A program made the translations under genes and the position numbers. DNA of 64,000 bases from Strigops habroptila (Eukaryota; Chordata; Aves; Psittaciformes; Psittacidae), in the NCBI RefSeq assembly GCF_004027225.2, contig NC_044278.2, positions 93,364,743 to 93,428,742 on the forward strand. Direction: 5' to 3'. Shown in pieces: positions 39,797-48,905 of this stretch; position 1 is the stretch's first letter, and every line of letters begins with the position of its first letter. Under the pieces are notes generated by a model. It was not told the origin of the DNA. It did not search any database and saw only the letters and a program-made list of their open reading frames with translations.

Positions 39797-40320
39797 ACCT
39801 GCTCCAAGTGGAGCCTTATCTATGAGCCACAGTCTCTCCAGGGATATACCTGCTATGGCATAGGGTTATCCACAGCCACAGTTGCTTTGAGGTCACCTGT
39901 TCCAGAGTGGCCTTATCCATGGACCACAATACCTTCAGACACATACCTGTTCCAGTGCAGTTTTGCCCAGGGCTGCAGTCCCTCCAAGGACATATCTGCT
40001 CTGTTGTGGGCTTATCCACAGCCGTATGTTTTGAGGTACTCCAGCACGACCTCATGCGCAGCCACTGATGTTTCAAAGTGTACCTGCTGCAGCAGGGACT
40101 TATCCACACACACAGATGCTTTGAGGTACGTTTTCTCCAGCATGGACTTATCCATGGGCCACAATCCTTTCAGAGGTATACCTGCTGTGGCACTGACATA
40201 ACCAGGGCCCCAGACGCTTTGAGATGCACCTGCTGTGGCATGGGCTTATCCATAGCCACAGAGGCTTTGGGGTGCCCTGCTCCTGCATGGACTCATCCAC
40301 AGGTCACAGTCCCTTTGCCT
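39797..40320. repeat. Degenerate tandem repeat (about 46-52 bp unit) inside the ERV
   Basis: About ten imperfect units share the pattern ACCTGCT..., then CTTATCCACAGCC, then CTTTGAGGT or CCTTTCAGA. Examples start near 39798, 39848, 39895, 39943, 40081 and 40228. The repeat makes up nearly half of the internal region. Confidence 0.75.
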
Positions 40321-40634
40321 CAAGCTCACACTGGAGCTCTAGCCTGTCCAGTTCAGCAGCACAGAAGCAGCAGCGATGCCCTGGCCACCTTCCAGCCCAG
40401 GCGCATGGCCATTGCTGTTATCAGAATGTTCCCAGGCACAGCACAGTAAGATGATAAGCAATACAGCAAGCAGCGAAAGCAAAAAACAACCACAAACAAG
40501 CACTAGACCCTAATATACAGTAAGGCAAGTAAGTCCCATGACAAGCCTAACAATTAATAGCTAAACAGCAGTAACAGCTATAAATTGAATTTAGCACATT
40601 CCAATCAGATCTGTCATTCTCCCAAACTCTTCAA

Positions 40635-40652
40635 GCCCCACGTGAGGCACCA
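40635..40652 (-). other. Primer-binding site, lysine-tRNA type
   Basis: On the minus strand the 18-mer TGGTGCCTCACGTGGGGC begins five bases after the LTR end. It matches the betaretroviral Lys-tRNA site at 15 of 18 positions, recalled from family knowledge. This fixes the element's orientation as minus and supports an ERVK assignment. Confidence 0.75.
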
Positions 40653-40657
40653 AGGAC

Positions 40658-41219
40658 TGTCGTGGTTTAACCCCAGCCAGCAACTAAGCCCCACACTCCT
40701 CCACGGTGGGATGGGGAGAGAATTGGAGAAGTGAGAAAACTCATGGGTTGAGATAAACTCAGTTTAACAGGTAAAGCAAACGCCACACACACAAGCAAAG
40801 CAAAACAAAGAATTCATTCACCACTTCCCATGGTCAGGCAGGTGTTCAGCAATCCCCAGGAAAGCAGGGCTCCACCATGTGTAACAGGTACTTGGGAAGA
40901 CAAACACCATCACTCCAGATGTTCCCCCTTTCCTTCTTTCCCAGGTTTATATGCTGAGCATGATGCCGTATGGCGTGGGATATCCCTTTGGTCAGTTGGG
41001 GTCAGCTGTCCTGGCTGTGTCCTCTCCCAATTCCTTGTGCCTACTCGCTGGTGGAGTATTGTGAGGAGCAGAAAAGGCCTTGACTCTATGTATGCACTGG
41101 TCAGCAACAACAAAAACATCCCTGTGTTATCAAAGCTGTTTTCAGCACAAATCCAAAACACAGCCTCATACCAGCTGCTGTGAAGAAAAATTAACTCTAC
41201 ACCAGCCAAAACCAGCACA
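40658..41219 (-). repeat. Upstream (5') LTR of the ERVK-type element, 562 bp
   Basis: In the minus sense it runs TG...CA, with a TATA-like CATATAAACCTGG near 40955-40943 and the typical avian LTR end GGCTGGGGTTAAACCACGACA, which abuts the internal region. It matches the other LTR copy over about 300 bp at the U5/R end. Confidence 0.88.
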
Positions 41220-43719
41220 GCCAAGTATTTACAGAGCCCCCAGAATCTGCACAATCTGAACCTGCCTTAGAATTATTTGCCAAAAATTATAGGTTAAACA
41301 AAAAATATACTTGAATATAGCCCGAAGAGTTATTGGAGATATAGAAAGACTAAAAAAGCCTGACACACAAAAGGCAGATTACATTTAAGTTGATTCTCAC
41401 TGTGGATGAAAATCTGAGCATCTCAGAGTTTGCACAAAGAAAAACTCTGGTGAAAAAAGGCACCACTCACCCTTGACTATTGATAACATTTGATTTAAAG
41501 CGCTCTGAAAAATTATTTGTTCTAGAACAAAAGCAAAAATGAAAACAATTCATTCCAGAAGTGTTACAACACAACTGACTGGAACATCTACTCTTTGGTT
41601 GGGTCGCAAGTGCAATTTTAGTCAATTTGAATCAGTTTCATGGAGAAGAGGGTGCAGTTTTGACAGAGCTATTGCTAAAATCATCTCAGAAACAAAACGT
41701 TGCCCTGCCTAACTTTGGCAATTACTGAACAGCTCCACAGCCCAGCTCCATAGTTATAAACTATTTACTACATAAATGATCAAATTTGCCAACGTTGAAG
41801 CAGAGTACTAAAATTATGCATGTGTTACCTGTCCAAAACCCTTCAGACAGTATACTGAAGAACACTTAAAAATAAGTAAATCTTAGATTTAGAATATGCT
41901 CAGGCTGTTCTTCAAACAAAACAAAAGAAATAAACCCAAAAGTCAATCTCCTTTTTTAAACAAAAGTAATTCTTTGTGAATTTCGGTAAGGAAGCGGGCG
42001 AAAAGCCGATCTGCATGTTAAGATTGACTTTTTTATATACTCAGTGTTATGGCCTGGAAGTGCTAAAGAGACATTCAGAATATAAAGGCAACTGGAGACA
42101 ATCCAGCCATTTAAAATGCACCAAAATTAGCATTCCTTTTGTCAGATCCCAATAATTCAAGTGCTGTTCTGCCACAAAGGCTATCATCAATTTCTAATTT
42201 TAGCTTAATCCATGAAAAAAAAAGCATGTCGCATTTCTCTCTGGCGTTTCCTCATTAAGAACCCTCTTAAATTACATACTGAAATCTCAAGAACACAAAC
42301 TACAAATTAAAGTTCACACTCCCACAGAGACACACACACAGGCATGCACTTTGATATACTAATCACAGTAACAGTAACGCAGTTACTTGCGCTGAAATAG
42401 AGCCAAGCAGTGCCTTAATGGCTGCGTGATGAGTACCCAAGAGCACAAAGTTAGCCCTAAATCCCACAAAAAGGTGATCTGCCCTGCTTTTGAACCCCCA
42501 GCCTTTCCTTTCCTCTGCTACACCCGATTACTCTCAGTAACAAGGGTTCAAGGCCAGGTTGGACGGGGTTTTGAGCAACCTGCTCTAGTGGAAGGTGTCC
42601 TGCCCGTGGCAGGGGGTTGGAACTGGATGATCTTAAAGGTCCCATCCAACCCAAACCAGTATGTGACTCTATGATTCTATGAAGTTGCACAAAAATTCTA
42701 TCTCCTGATCCTCACATGGAGTCAGCGGTCATGTAAGACCCTATGAAAAACTCCGTAATTAACCCTTACAGTTTAAGTCAAATTAATTCCTTGTATTCAA
42801 ATTTTAGGACACAGCTTTCAGGGTCAAAGTACTAACCTACTACTCAGAGTACTGATCATTGCAGCCTTATTGCCCATACTCTGAACATCCAAGATTCATA
42901 TCCTCAACACAGAGTCAACTGTAAAACTGCAAATTCCTTTGCTCTCCAGGTTGTACCCTGTCAATCACACTAGAAATCTAGTCATTCACCTTGAAATTTG
43001 TAGGTTTAGATTCAGTTGTATTTTAATCATTATTAAGGAGGAAAGCAGTATTGTTTTTCAAACTGAAGGGAAGGTTTTGTCTTCACACAGATCTACCTCA
43101 ACAGTTTCAGAAAGCAGAGTTAACACTACATGCCAAGTTCACGGGATTCCAACTCACAAAGTAAGTATGAAATAATCAAAGCAAGAGCTGTGGGGGTGAG
43201 AGTCTTGGGACACCAAGATTGCAGCCTGGTCTCACCACTGGAAGTTTCTGAGACTGACCTGCTGGGGAAGCTGTAATGCTCCCTGCCTTCATCACCCCAA
43301 ACTGAGGGTGCTGGAGCTGCTGCCCGCACAGGGTGACCCATGCCCAGGAAAGGGTACGGTTTGCCAGTAGGAAACAACTGTTGCATGAGATTTATACCTT
43401 CGTGGCTCATCATACAGCAGATGTCTGTGCTTCTGCAGATGTGCTCGTATAGAGAAGGCACCCAACAGTTCTGATGATGCAGGATTGGACCAGAACAAGA
43501 AGCTTTGCTTAGTCAAGCCCCCTACTCCCACCTCCTCCATTTGCCTTCACGCTGTGTTTTTAAGGAACTATGGAAAGCAGGAGCTGCGTTTTCAGATGGC
43601 ACTAAAGCCAACAGGGCAGGATCCCACTCTGCTTCCTGACCTCGCTGTTCATGTAAAACTGCTCCGTAACACACTGGAAGTGATTGCAGTTAACATTAGT
43701 ACAATATACAAACAGTGAT
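41220..43719. other. Spacer between the ERV and the TSC22D1 3' end
   Basis: AT-rich, with one CR1 tail (42546-42682). No coding sequence was recognised. Confidence 0.6.
42546..42682 (+). mobile_element. CR1 LINE 3'-end fragment
   Basis: GTTCAAGGCCAGGTTGGACG, then GGGGGTTGGAACTGGATGAT, then a CTATGATTCTATGA tail. It lies about 1.05 kb beyond the TSC22D1 polyadenylation signal. Confidence 0.92.
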
Positions 43720-44894
43720 TTATCAACATTGTATGCTTTATTGAAAGTCGACAAGTGCAACAGTTAAATACAATGACGTGTTACAACTGTTTAGAGAACA
43801 TGCACAAAAACATATGCATACTACTATACAGATCATATGCAAAAAATCCATACTGGGAAATCCAATTCCTTTTTTTTTTTTTTTTTTTAATATTTTTAAA
43901 TTCTTTGCTAGCAGGGTTTGATATTTTTGGAGTGGTTTTTCCTGTCCTGAACCAAACTACAATGAACAAAGATTTACTTCAAGATAATCAGCAGCCAGGG
44001 AACTTCAGAAGTTACACAAACAGCATAAATCTGCCAAATTCTGAACAGTTGCGTAGGTGCATTCTTATTTATGTAGCATAAAAAAAAAAAAGAGACTTTC
44101 CAAACTTCTTCAGATCAGCCAATGAAACAACTAAACTTCAATCTGTACAACCTAAATAGTTACAGTTTTCTATTTTACAAAGTAATTACACTAAATACAC
44201 AAATATACAGTAGGCAAATAACCTTCATTGTAATTACCCTATGACCCAACTGTACGTCACCTACCTGCTTTCTATATATAATACAGCGTTATGCACCTGT
44301 CCACTGCTTCAGAAAATGGTGCAAGTATTTGCACTTAAGGTTTCAGGTGACAATTTAAGTGTTAAAACACTGAATTTACCTTTCTCCCTCTTCCTCTTAG
44401 ATCCTATGCACCAGTCCTCACTTTGAAACCCCAGGGCACTATGGGGGATTGAACCATCTCTTTTTACTCCAGTCTATTTCTTCATATTTCCAAGCTGGAA
44501 AAGCACTTGTATCAGTTATGTCACTGGATGAGCGGAAGATTTTAAAACAAACCAAAAAAAATTCAGGCATGCAGCTTCGTTTCTCAGCCATTTGCAGAAG
44601 CTGCTCAAGTCCCCAGTGTACTTGTGCTAATTCTCTGGAAGTTTATGTTATTCAATCAACCTAAGAACAAAGACTCCTTCAAGCCAAAGGGGGAAGGGAG
44701 GGAAGAGAGAGACAGATGAGTGCGTAATACGGGGGGGGAGAAGCCTCTCCTGGTGTGTGCAGGGCATGGAGTCCTCAGTCTGGGTTGCAATGTGCATTGA
44801 AATGGATGAAGGGTGGCTGTGGCGGATTCCCGCTAGTCCTTCGTGCTCTGGGTAGTCCAGAGGCCGGTGATCAGGATGGCAATGACATCTTCAA
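43720..44894 (-). other. TSC22D1: TSC22D1 3' untranslated region
   Basis: The stretch runs from the TAG stop to just past an AATAAA signal on the minus strand, about 1.17 kb, which suits this gene. It is A/T-rich, contains an A-run of about 20 nt in the mRNA sense (the T-run near 43870-43888), and has no open frame of note. The 3' end is inferred from the signal; cleavage should fall about 15-25 nt beyond it. Confidence 0.8.
43737..43742 (-). terminator. Polyadenylation signal AATAAA of TSC22D1
   Basis: The plus strand reads TTTATT, so the minus strand carries the canonical AATAAA about 1.15 kb after the stop. It is followed by TGT-rich sequence typical of a downstream element. I saw no equally good signal nearer the stop codon. 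Confidence 0.8.
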
Positions 44895-45152
44895 CTACGC
44901 TGAAGGCCCTGACCCCTGTGATGCCGGCTGAGCAGGCTGCTGTGTTGTCCCTTGTGACTGGGAAGAGGCAGGCGGGGAACCAGTCTGCAGCTGCGCTTGG
45001 AACTGGGCAAGCTGCTCCGGGCTGGCAAGTGTTTTTAGCAGAGTGTTTTCTTGCTCCAGCTGGGAGTTCTTCTCTATCAGCTCTTTGATTTGCTCTTTGA
45101 GGACCTCCACTTCCTCCCTTACCGCATACATCAAGTGACTCTTTACCAGATC
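44895..45152 (-). CDS. TSC22D1: TSC22D1 terminal coding exon: TSC box and leucine zipper
   Basis: This exon encodes residues 60-144 and the TAG stop (44897-44895). The acceptor is TTTCAG, with the exon starting at 45152. The exon carries the complete dimerisation module: the TSC box [14 protein letters not shown], heptad leucines L77/L84/L91/L98, and a glutamine/proline-rich C terminus. M67 (codon at 45131-45129) is the first internal methionine. It could start an N-truncated product if transcription began at the intronic promoter-like module around 45.55 kb. Confidence 0.97.
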   Translation of the reverse strand, partial: DLVKSHLMYAVREEVEVLKEQIKELIEKNSQLEQENTLLKTLASPEQLAQFQAQLQTGSPPASSQSQGTTQQPAQPASQGSGPSA

Positions 45153-46807
45153 CTGAAACGCAGAGAAGAGACTGTGGGTTAGGAAAGCAGGCCAGCGCCA
45201 GGCCCGGGCGGATCCACATCGCGGAGCAGTGATGCGGTCTCAGCTCTGCCTGGCCGGAGGAGAGCATCCCGGCGACAGCCACAAGCGCCGCTGCGGGGCA
45301 GACCCGCGGCAGCATCCCTTCCGCACCCCGAGCCGGGCCGGGACCAGCAGGACACGCCGGGACCGGGGGCAGGGACCGGGCCGGGGGGTGTCACATCCCG
45401 GACACGTGCGGCTCGGCGCGGCGCGGGCAGGCCCCGCCCCCCGCGCACCGGCTGCAGCCAGTTCTCAGCGCAGGTTGCCGCATTTCCCTCCCTCCCGCCG
45501 GCCGCGCGCGGCCGCGGGTGACGTCAGAGCGCGCCGCGGCCAATGAGCGGCCGAGTTATTTATAGCCGGGAGTTAAAGGCTCAGAGTTTGCCTAGCAACA
45601 GCGGGCAGAGGCTCCCGTGAGAGCGGCGCCCGGCTCCGCGCCGCTAACAAAGGGCGGACGGGCCCCAGGCGCGGCGGGGCAGACCCCGGCCCCGGCACCC
45701 GCGATGCCCGCGCCGGCAGCGGGTGTGCCGGCTGCAGCCCGCGGCGGTGCGCCGCTCGGCGGGATGCGCCTGGAGGAGAGCTGAGAAACCAAATGAGAAA
45801 CCCCACAAAACATCCCTTCTCGGGGATGGGGGGGGGGGTTAACCCCCAAACAGCTGCCGCGTTCTGCCCGGCAGCGCCCCTCCCCCGCCACCGCACGGGG
45901 CCGGGATCGATCGCTTCGGGAGGCAGGAGCCAGAAGCGATGCCGTCATTCCTCCCCGGCATCGATGGGGAACGTGCGCATTCCTCCCCGCGGGAAGCCTT
46001 TCATCAATAAAACCACCACAGCCAACAATATCCCGCCCCCCCCCAAAGCCCCCCGCACCAAACCGAGCCCGTGCCTCCCCCTCCCTGCCCGGCCCCGTTA
46101 TAAAACGGCGTCCGCGCACGGGTTAACCCCCAGCGCCCGCCGCATCCCCATATTGTTTACTGCTTTGGACACGAACAAGGCGTTATGCCTCAATCGGTAC
46201 GTACCATCGCCTGCTCGATTTTGTTGTCGATCGCTACCACGCTTGCACCAGAGGAGCTGCAAGAGAAAAAGAAAGAAAAAAAAAAAATCAACAAAAAAAA
46301 TCAACATTAGCAGCGGTTGAATTATTTACGAGCCGAGAGACGCGGGCATTGGCAGCCAGCTGGCTGGGAAAGCCATCCTCACGCTGCCCCACCGGGATGG
46401 GATGCTCCAATGCAGCAAAGCAACCTGTGAAGCCGCCCCGAGCCCCCCGCCCGCAGCCGGGTCACATATCCCGACATCTCCCCCCGCCCCAGCAGACCAC
46501 AAAGATGGAGCTTAACCGCGAGCTGCGGCAGGAGCGCTCCGCGCCGGGGACGGCAGCCCCGCCGGGGAGCCGAGGGGAGGCGGGCGGGCGCCCGGTGCTG
46601 CCGCCGCTGCTGCGGCTCCCCTGGACAAAGGAGCCCGCCCGACGTCCACCGGCAGAGCCCCTCGGACACAACACTTATTTACCTACTGTCGAGCCTCAGG
46701 GACGAGTTGTCGGTACCCAGCAAGGACGATAAGAAAGAAATTGAGAAGTGTCTTAGTTGATAAACTCCTAGATCCATTGCCACTGGTCTACAACATTGGG
46801 CATTCAT
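44895..46807 (-). CDS. TSC22D1: TSC22D1, short isoform (TSC22 domain family member 1), three coding exons
   Basis: The coding sequence joins 46807-46683, 46256-46205 and 45152-44895 on the minus strand. The lengths are 125+52+258 nt, giving 144 residues plus a TAG stop; 144 is the usual length of the short vertebrate isoform. The encoded protein has a short isoform-specific N terminus (1-41), a linker ending in M59, the TSC box (about 60-80, starting [18 protein letters not shown]), a leucine zipper with heptad leucines at 77, 84, 91 and 98, and a Q/P/S/G-rich tail (about 115-144). Family knowledge: TSC22 proteins lack a classical basic DNA-binding region, dimerise through the zipper (including with TSC22D4 and other family members), and act in TGF-beta-responsive transcription, growth control and cell-volume signalling. 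Splice sites are consensus: donors GTAAAT and GTACGT, acceptors ending CAG. The long isoform shares exons 2 and 3 and has a large first exon that would lie beyond 64 kb. Confidence 0.97.
45519..45599. promoter_or_regulatory. Promoter-like module in the exon 2-exon 3 intron: CRE, CCAAT, TATA, X-box
   Basis: Seen within 81 bp: a perfect CRE palindrome TGACGTCA (45519-45526), a CCAAT box (45540-45544), TTATTTATAG (45556-45565; the minus strand reads CTATAAATAA), and an RFX X-box-like TTTGCCTAGCAAC (45587-45599). The TATA matches the consensus better on the minus strand, towards exon 3. The CRE-CCAAT-TATA order would suit plus-strand (antisense) initiation. Family knowledge: CREB/ATF, NF-Y and RFX factors often bind together. 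Direction and activity are inferred. Confidence 0.6.
46205..46256 (-). CDS. TSC22D1: TSC22D1 coding exon 2 (52 nt, shared by isoforms)
   Basis: This 52-nt exon completes codon 42 and encodes residues 43-59, including [16 protein letters not shown]. It is too short to stand out as an ORF. It is bounded upstream by a long pyrimidine tract and TTGCAG, and downstream by GTACGT. It links the isoform-specific first exon to the TSC box, and the long isoform would splice into the same acceptor. Confidence 0.95.
46683..46807 (-). CDS. TSC22D1: TSC22D1 coding exon 1 of the short isoform
   Basis: This exon encodes residues 1-41 and two bases of codon 42, beginning [18 protein letters not shown]. The donor GTAAAT starts at 46682. 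The frame only works if the splice is used, because reading through gives a TAA at 46681-46679. The first ATG (46807-46805) has T at -3 and A at +4, a poor initiation context. The second in-frame ATG, M11, has G at -3 and G at +4, a good context. The reading frame stays open upstream of M1 to 46963, so the start rests on family similarity and on the likely transcription start near 46.93 kb. Confidence 0.95.
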
Positions 46808-46929
46808 GCAACCGCGGCCAGAAACGCTCCCCGGAGAAATGCGGTCTCCCCGTGTCCGGTGGCGGGCGGCGGGACCCTGCGGGGCGCGGGGCTGCGCGCG
46901 GCCAGCTCCGAGGTCAGCGCTCCGCCGCG

Positions 46930-47020
46930 CCGCACAAAACCTGGACATCCCGGCCCCCCCCATAATTTATGCGCCGCCGCCGCCGCCCATTGGCTGCGCC
47001 GCCGCCGTGGCCACGCCCCG
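46930..47020 (-). promoter_or_regulatory. Promoter of the TSC22D1 short isoform
   Basis: Read on the minus strand, this has a GC/CACCC box (GGGGCGTGG, about 47019-47011), then a CCAAT box (46993-46989) in the context CAGCCAATGG, then a TATA-like GCATAAATTATG (46972-46961). These lie in the right order 5' of exon 1. Normal TATA spacing would put initiation near 46.93-46.94 kb and give a 5'UTR of about 130 nt with no upstream ATG. The region lies within the CpG island. The start site is inferred. Confidence 0.65.
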
Positions 47021-48575
47021 TTCCCCCGCTCCGCCGCATCTCATTAGGAGCCTGCCCCCCCCACCCCACCCGGCGCGCAGCCCCCGCGGGGTCGGCAGCG
47101 CCCCGCCGCGAATCCCCGGCCCGCGGGTGCCGGGCGCTCACCGAGCCGATCCGCGCTGGCGGGGACGGGGCAGGGGTTAGGCGATATAACACAACCACCA
47201 CCACCGGAGGGGCTCGGAGCGGCGGGGAAGCCCAGCGCGGCCCGGCGGGCTGCCAGCCGCCGCCACCGGGAGCGCGGGCCGCGCCGGCGAGGGGCCGCCC
47301 GTCGCCGCGCCGACACCGCCACCTATTGGTGCCGGCTGCCGAGAGACACGGCAGGCCGGGACACCGGCCCCTGCCACCGCTAATGGCAGCCCCGGGGAAT
47401 AAACCCATGGCCTAAAGCCCTGCCCGCTTCGGCAGCGACAGCGGGATGCGCACACTGATACGCGCTGCAGATAAAACCGCTCTGGACTCCTACAGACCTG
47501 ATAAAGCAGCAGAAGCAGCAGCGATCCCTCTTTGTCCCTTACATAGGCCTTATTAGGCCGTAAAACCATTTATGAAAAAAACATTTAGCCATCAGCTCAT
47601 CCACAGAAAGGACACACAGCACAAACCTGCAGATTTCTAATAACCCAGCTGATATTCTTCTACAATAATAGGCAAAAGGCCTATTCACTCATTTTCAGAT
47701 TGTACCTTACGGCACTTAATTTAGGAAACATACTTCTCCCACCCAGCTGTGGTGTATTTCTCAATAGATGTATGCTCTCACATGTCCTGAACACGGACAC
47801 CACAGTCACAGCCTGTCCCAGCAATCCTCCCTACCAGTAACAGGTTAGGATACAACCTACGGCTGAATTTGACCACCACATAACACTGCCACAAGAACGA
47901 ACAGACTGCTAAAAACACTATTTCTAGACCTGCACTTTCATCAGGCATTACATGACTCAAAAGGCACAAAAATAAAGTAAAAAACCAACTTGGTTCTCTA
48001 TAGCAAACTTGTCCAAGAACTACAACGGCAGACATGTCACAGGTGCTGCTCCCAGACAAGCAGGAAAGCCAGGAGGCACAGGATAATCATCTTAAAGCTA
48101 AATTTAGCATTTGCGTATCTGCATCATCCTTCTTAGTTTATTTGTTGTCCTAGTCTACTATTCCTTCATTCAGTAATGCCAGCAGAGTAGTACAAACTAA
48201 TCCTATTCACATGAGAGGTCACATTTAAGAATAAGAGTTCCTCCCAGTCGCTCTCCCGCCACCACATATGATGCACATCCCACAAGGGCACATCTCTCAT
48301 CTCTGGGATGATGGCTACCTGGGGAAGTTGCACAGGACAGCACCTCACAGGCTGAAAATTAAAGCAAGTTTTTAAAACAAGACCTTTGCCTGTATTGACT
48401 TGAAAACTTAATAGCAAGTAAACTAGAAGCAATACATTAAAATACACACATCAGGCTCCAGCTTCCTGCCTCCCAACGGACCAGCACCCATAATCATACA
48501 CTTCAACTAGGCAAAGTACAAACACTTCAACTAACCCCTTTCTTTGCAGGGGTTACTTGCTACACACAGTGGTAC

Positions 48576-48905
48576 TCACAGAATCAACTAGGTTACAAAA
48601 GACCTTCAAGATCATCAAGTCCAACCGTTACCCCAGGATTGCCAAGTCCACCACTAAGCCATGTCACGAAGGGCCTCGTCTACACGGTTTTTGAACACTT
48701 CCAGGGACAGTGACTCCACTGCTGCCCCAGGCAGCCTGTTCCAATGCCTGAGCACCCTTACAGTGAAGAATTTTTTCCTAATATCCAATCTAAGCCTCCC
48801 CTGGTGCAGCTTGAGGCCATAACCTCTGGTCCTATCATTTGTTACTTGGGAGAAGAGACCGACCCCCACCTCACTACAACCTCCTTTCAGGTAATTATAG
48901 AGAAT
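48576..48905 (-). mobile_element. CR1 LINE, antisense copy in the TSC22D1 intron
   Basis: On the minus strand a 71-codon open stretch (48869-48654) encodes a CR1 ORF2 C-terminal remnant ([20 protein letters not shown]). It is followed by the 3'UTR and a decayed tail ending near 48576. The element lies in the same orientation as TSC22D1 transcription. Confidence 0.9.

Larger units (their letters stand above)
39144..41219 (-). mobile_element. Non-autonomous class II (ERVK-type) endogenous retrovirus element
   Basis: Two same-orientation LTR copies flank about 1.2 kb of internal sequence. Read on the minus strand, the upstream LTR (41219-40658) starts TGTGCTGGTTTTGGCTGG and ends in CA. Five bases later comes a primer-binding site resembling the lysine-tRNA site of betaretrovirus-like elements. 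The internal part has no gag, pol or env reading frame that I can see and consists largely of a degenerate ~50 bp tandem repeat. The second LTR lacks most of U3. Flanks CCCAA on the left and GCCAA on the right may be a decayed target duplication. The LTRs differ from each other by indels, so the copy is old. Confidence 0.85.
45180..47420. other. CpG island over TSC22D1 short-isoform exons 1 and 2
   Basis: CpG and G+C content rise sharply from about 45.18 kb and fall after about 47.42 kb, with AT-rich DNA on both sides. A more AT-rich dip covers the exon 2 acceptor region (about 46.26-46.31 kb). The long ORFs that run through this block in several frames are a by-product of few AT-rich stop codons and are not annotated as genes. 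Confidence 0.85.

Noticed and set aside
39866-40108. Three exact TTATCCACA words (39866, 40012, 40100), identical to the bacterial DnaA-box consensus
   Set aside because: They are the shared core of a degenerate minisatellite in an avian ERV. There is no bacterial replication context.
41938-42032. 12-bp inverted repeat AAAAGTCAATCT / AGATTGACTTTT
   Set aside because: Short arms about 70 bp apart in A/T-rich DNA, within chance expectation.
1-43700. Possible SERP2, the neighbour downstream of TSC22D1 in other vertebrates
   Set aside because: No exon matching that small membrane protein was recognised on the plus strand. It probably lies left of the window.
45592-46320. 175-codon ORFs on both strands across the CpG island
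   Set aside because: G+C-rich DNA has few stop codons. These frames overlap the TSC22D1 promoter, intron and exon 2 and match no protein.
46914-47408. 148-164-codon ORFs upstream of exon 1
   Set aside because: Same G+C-rich artefact. The composition is R/A/P/G-rich in every frame.
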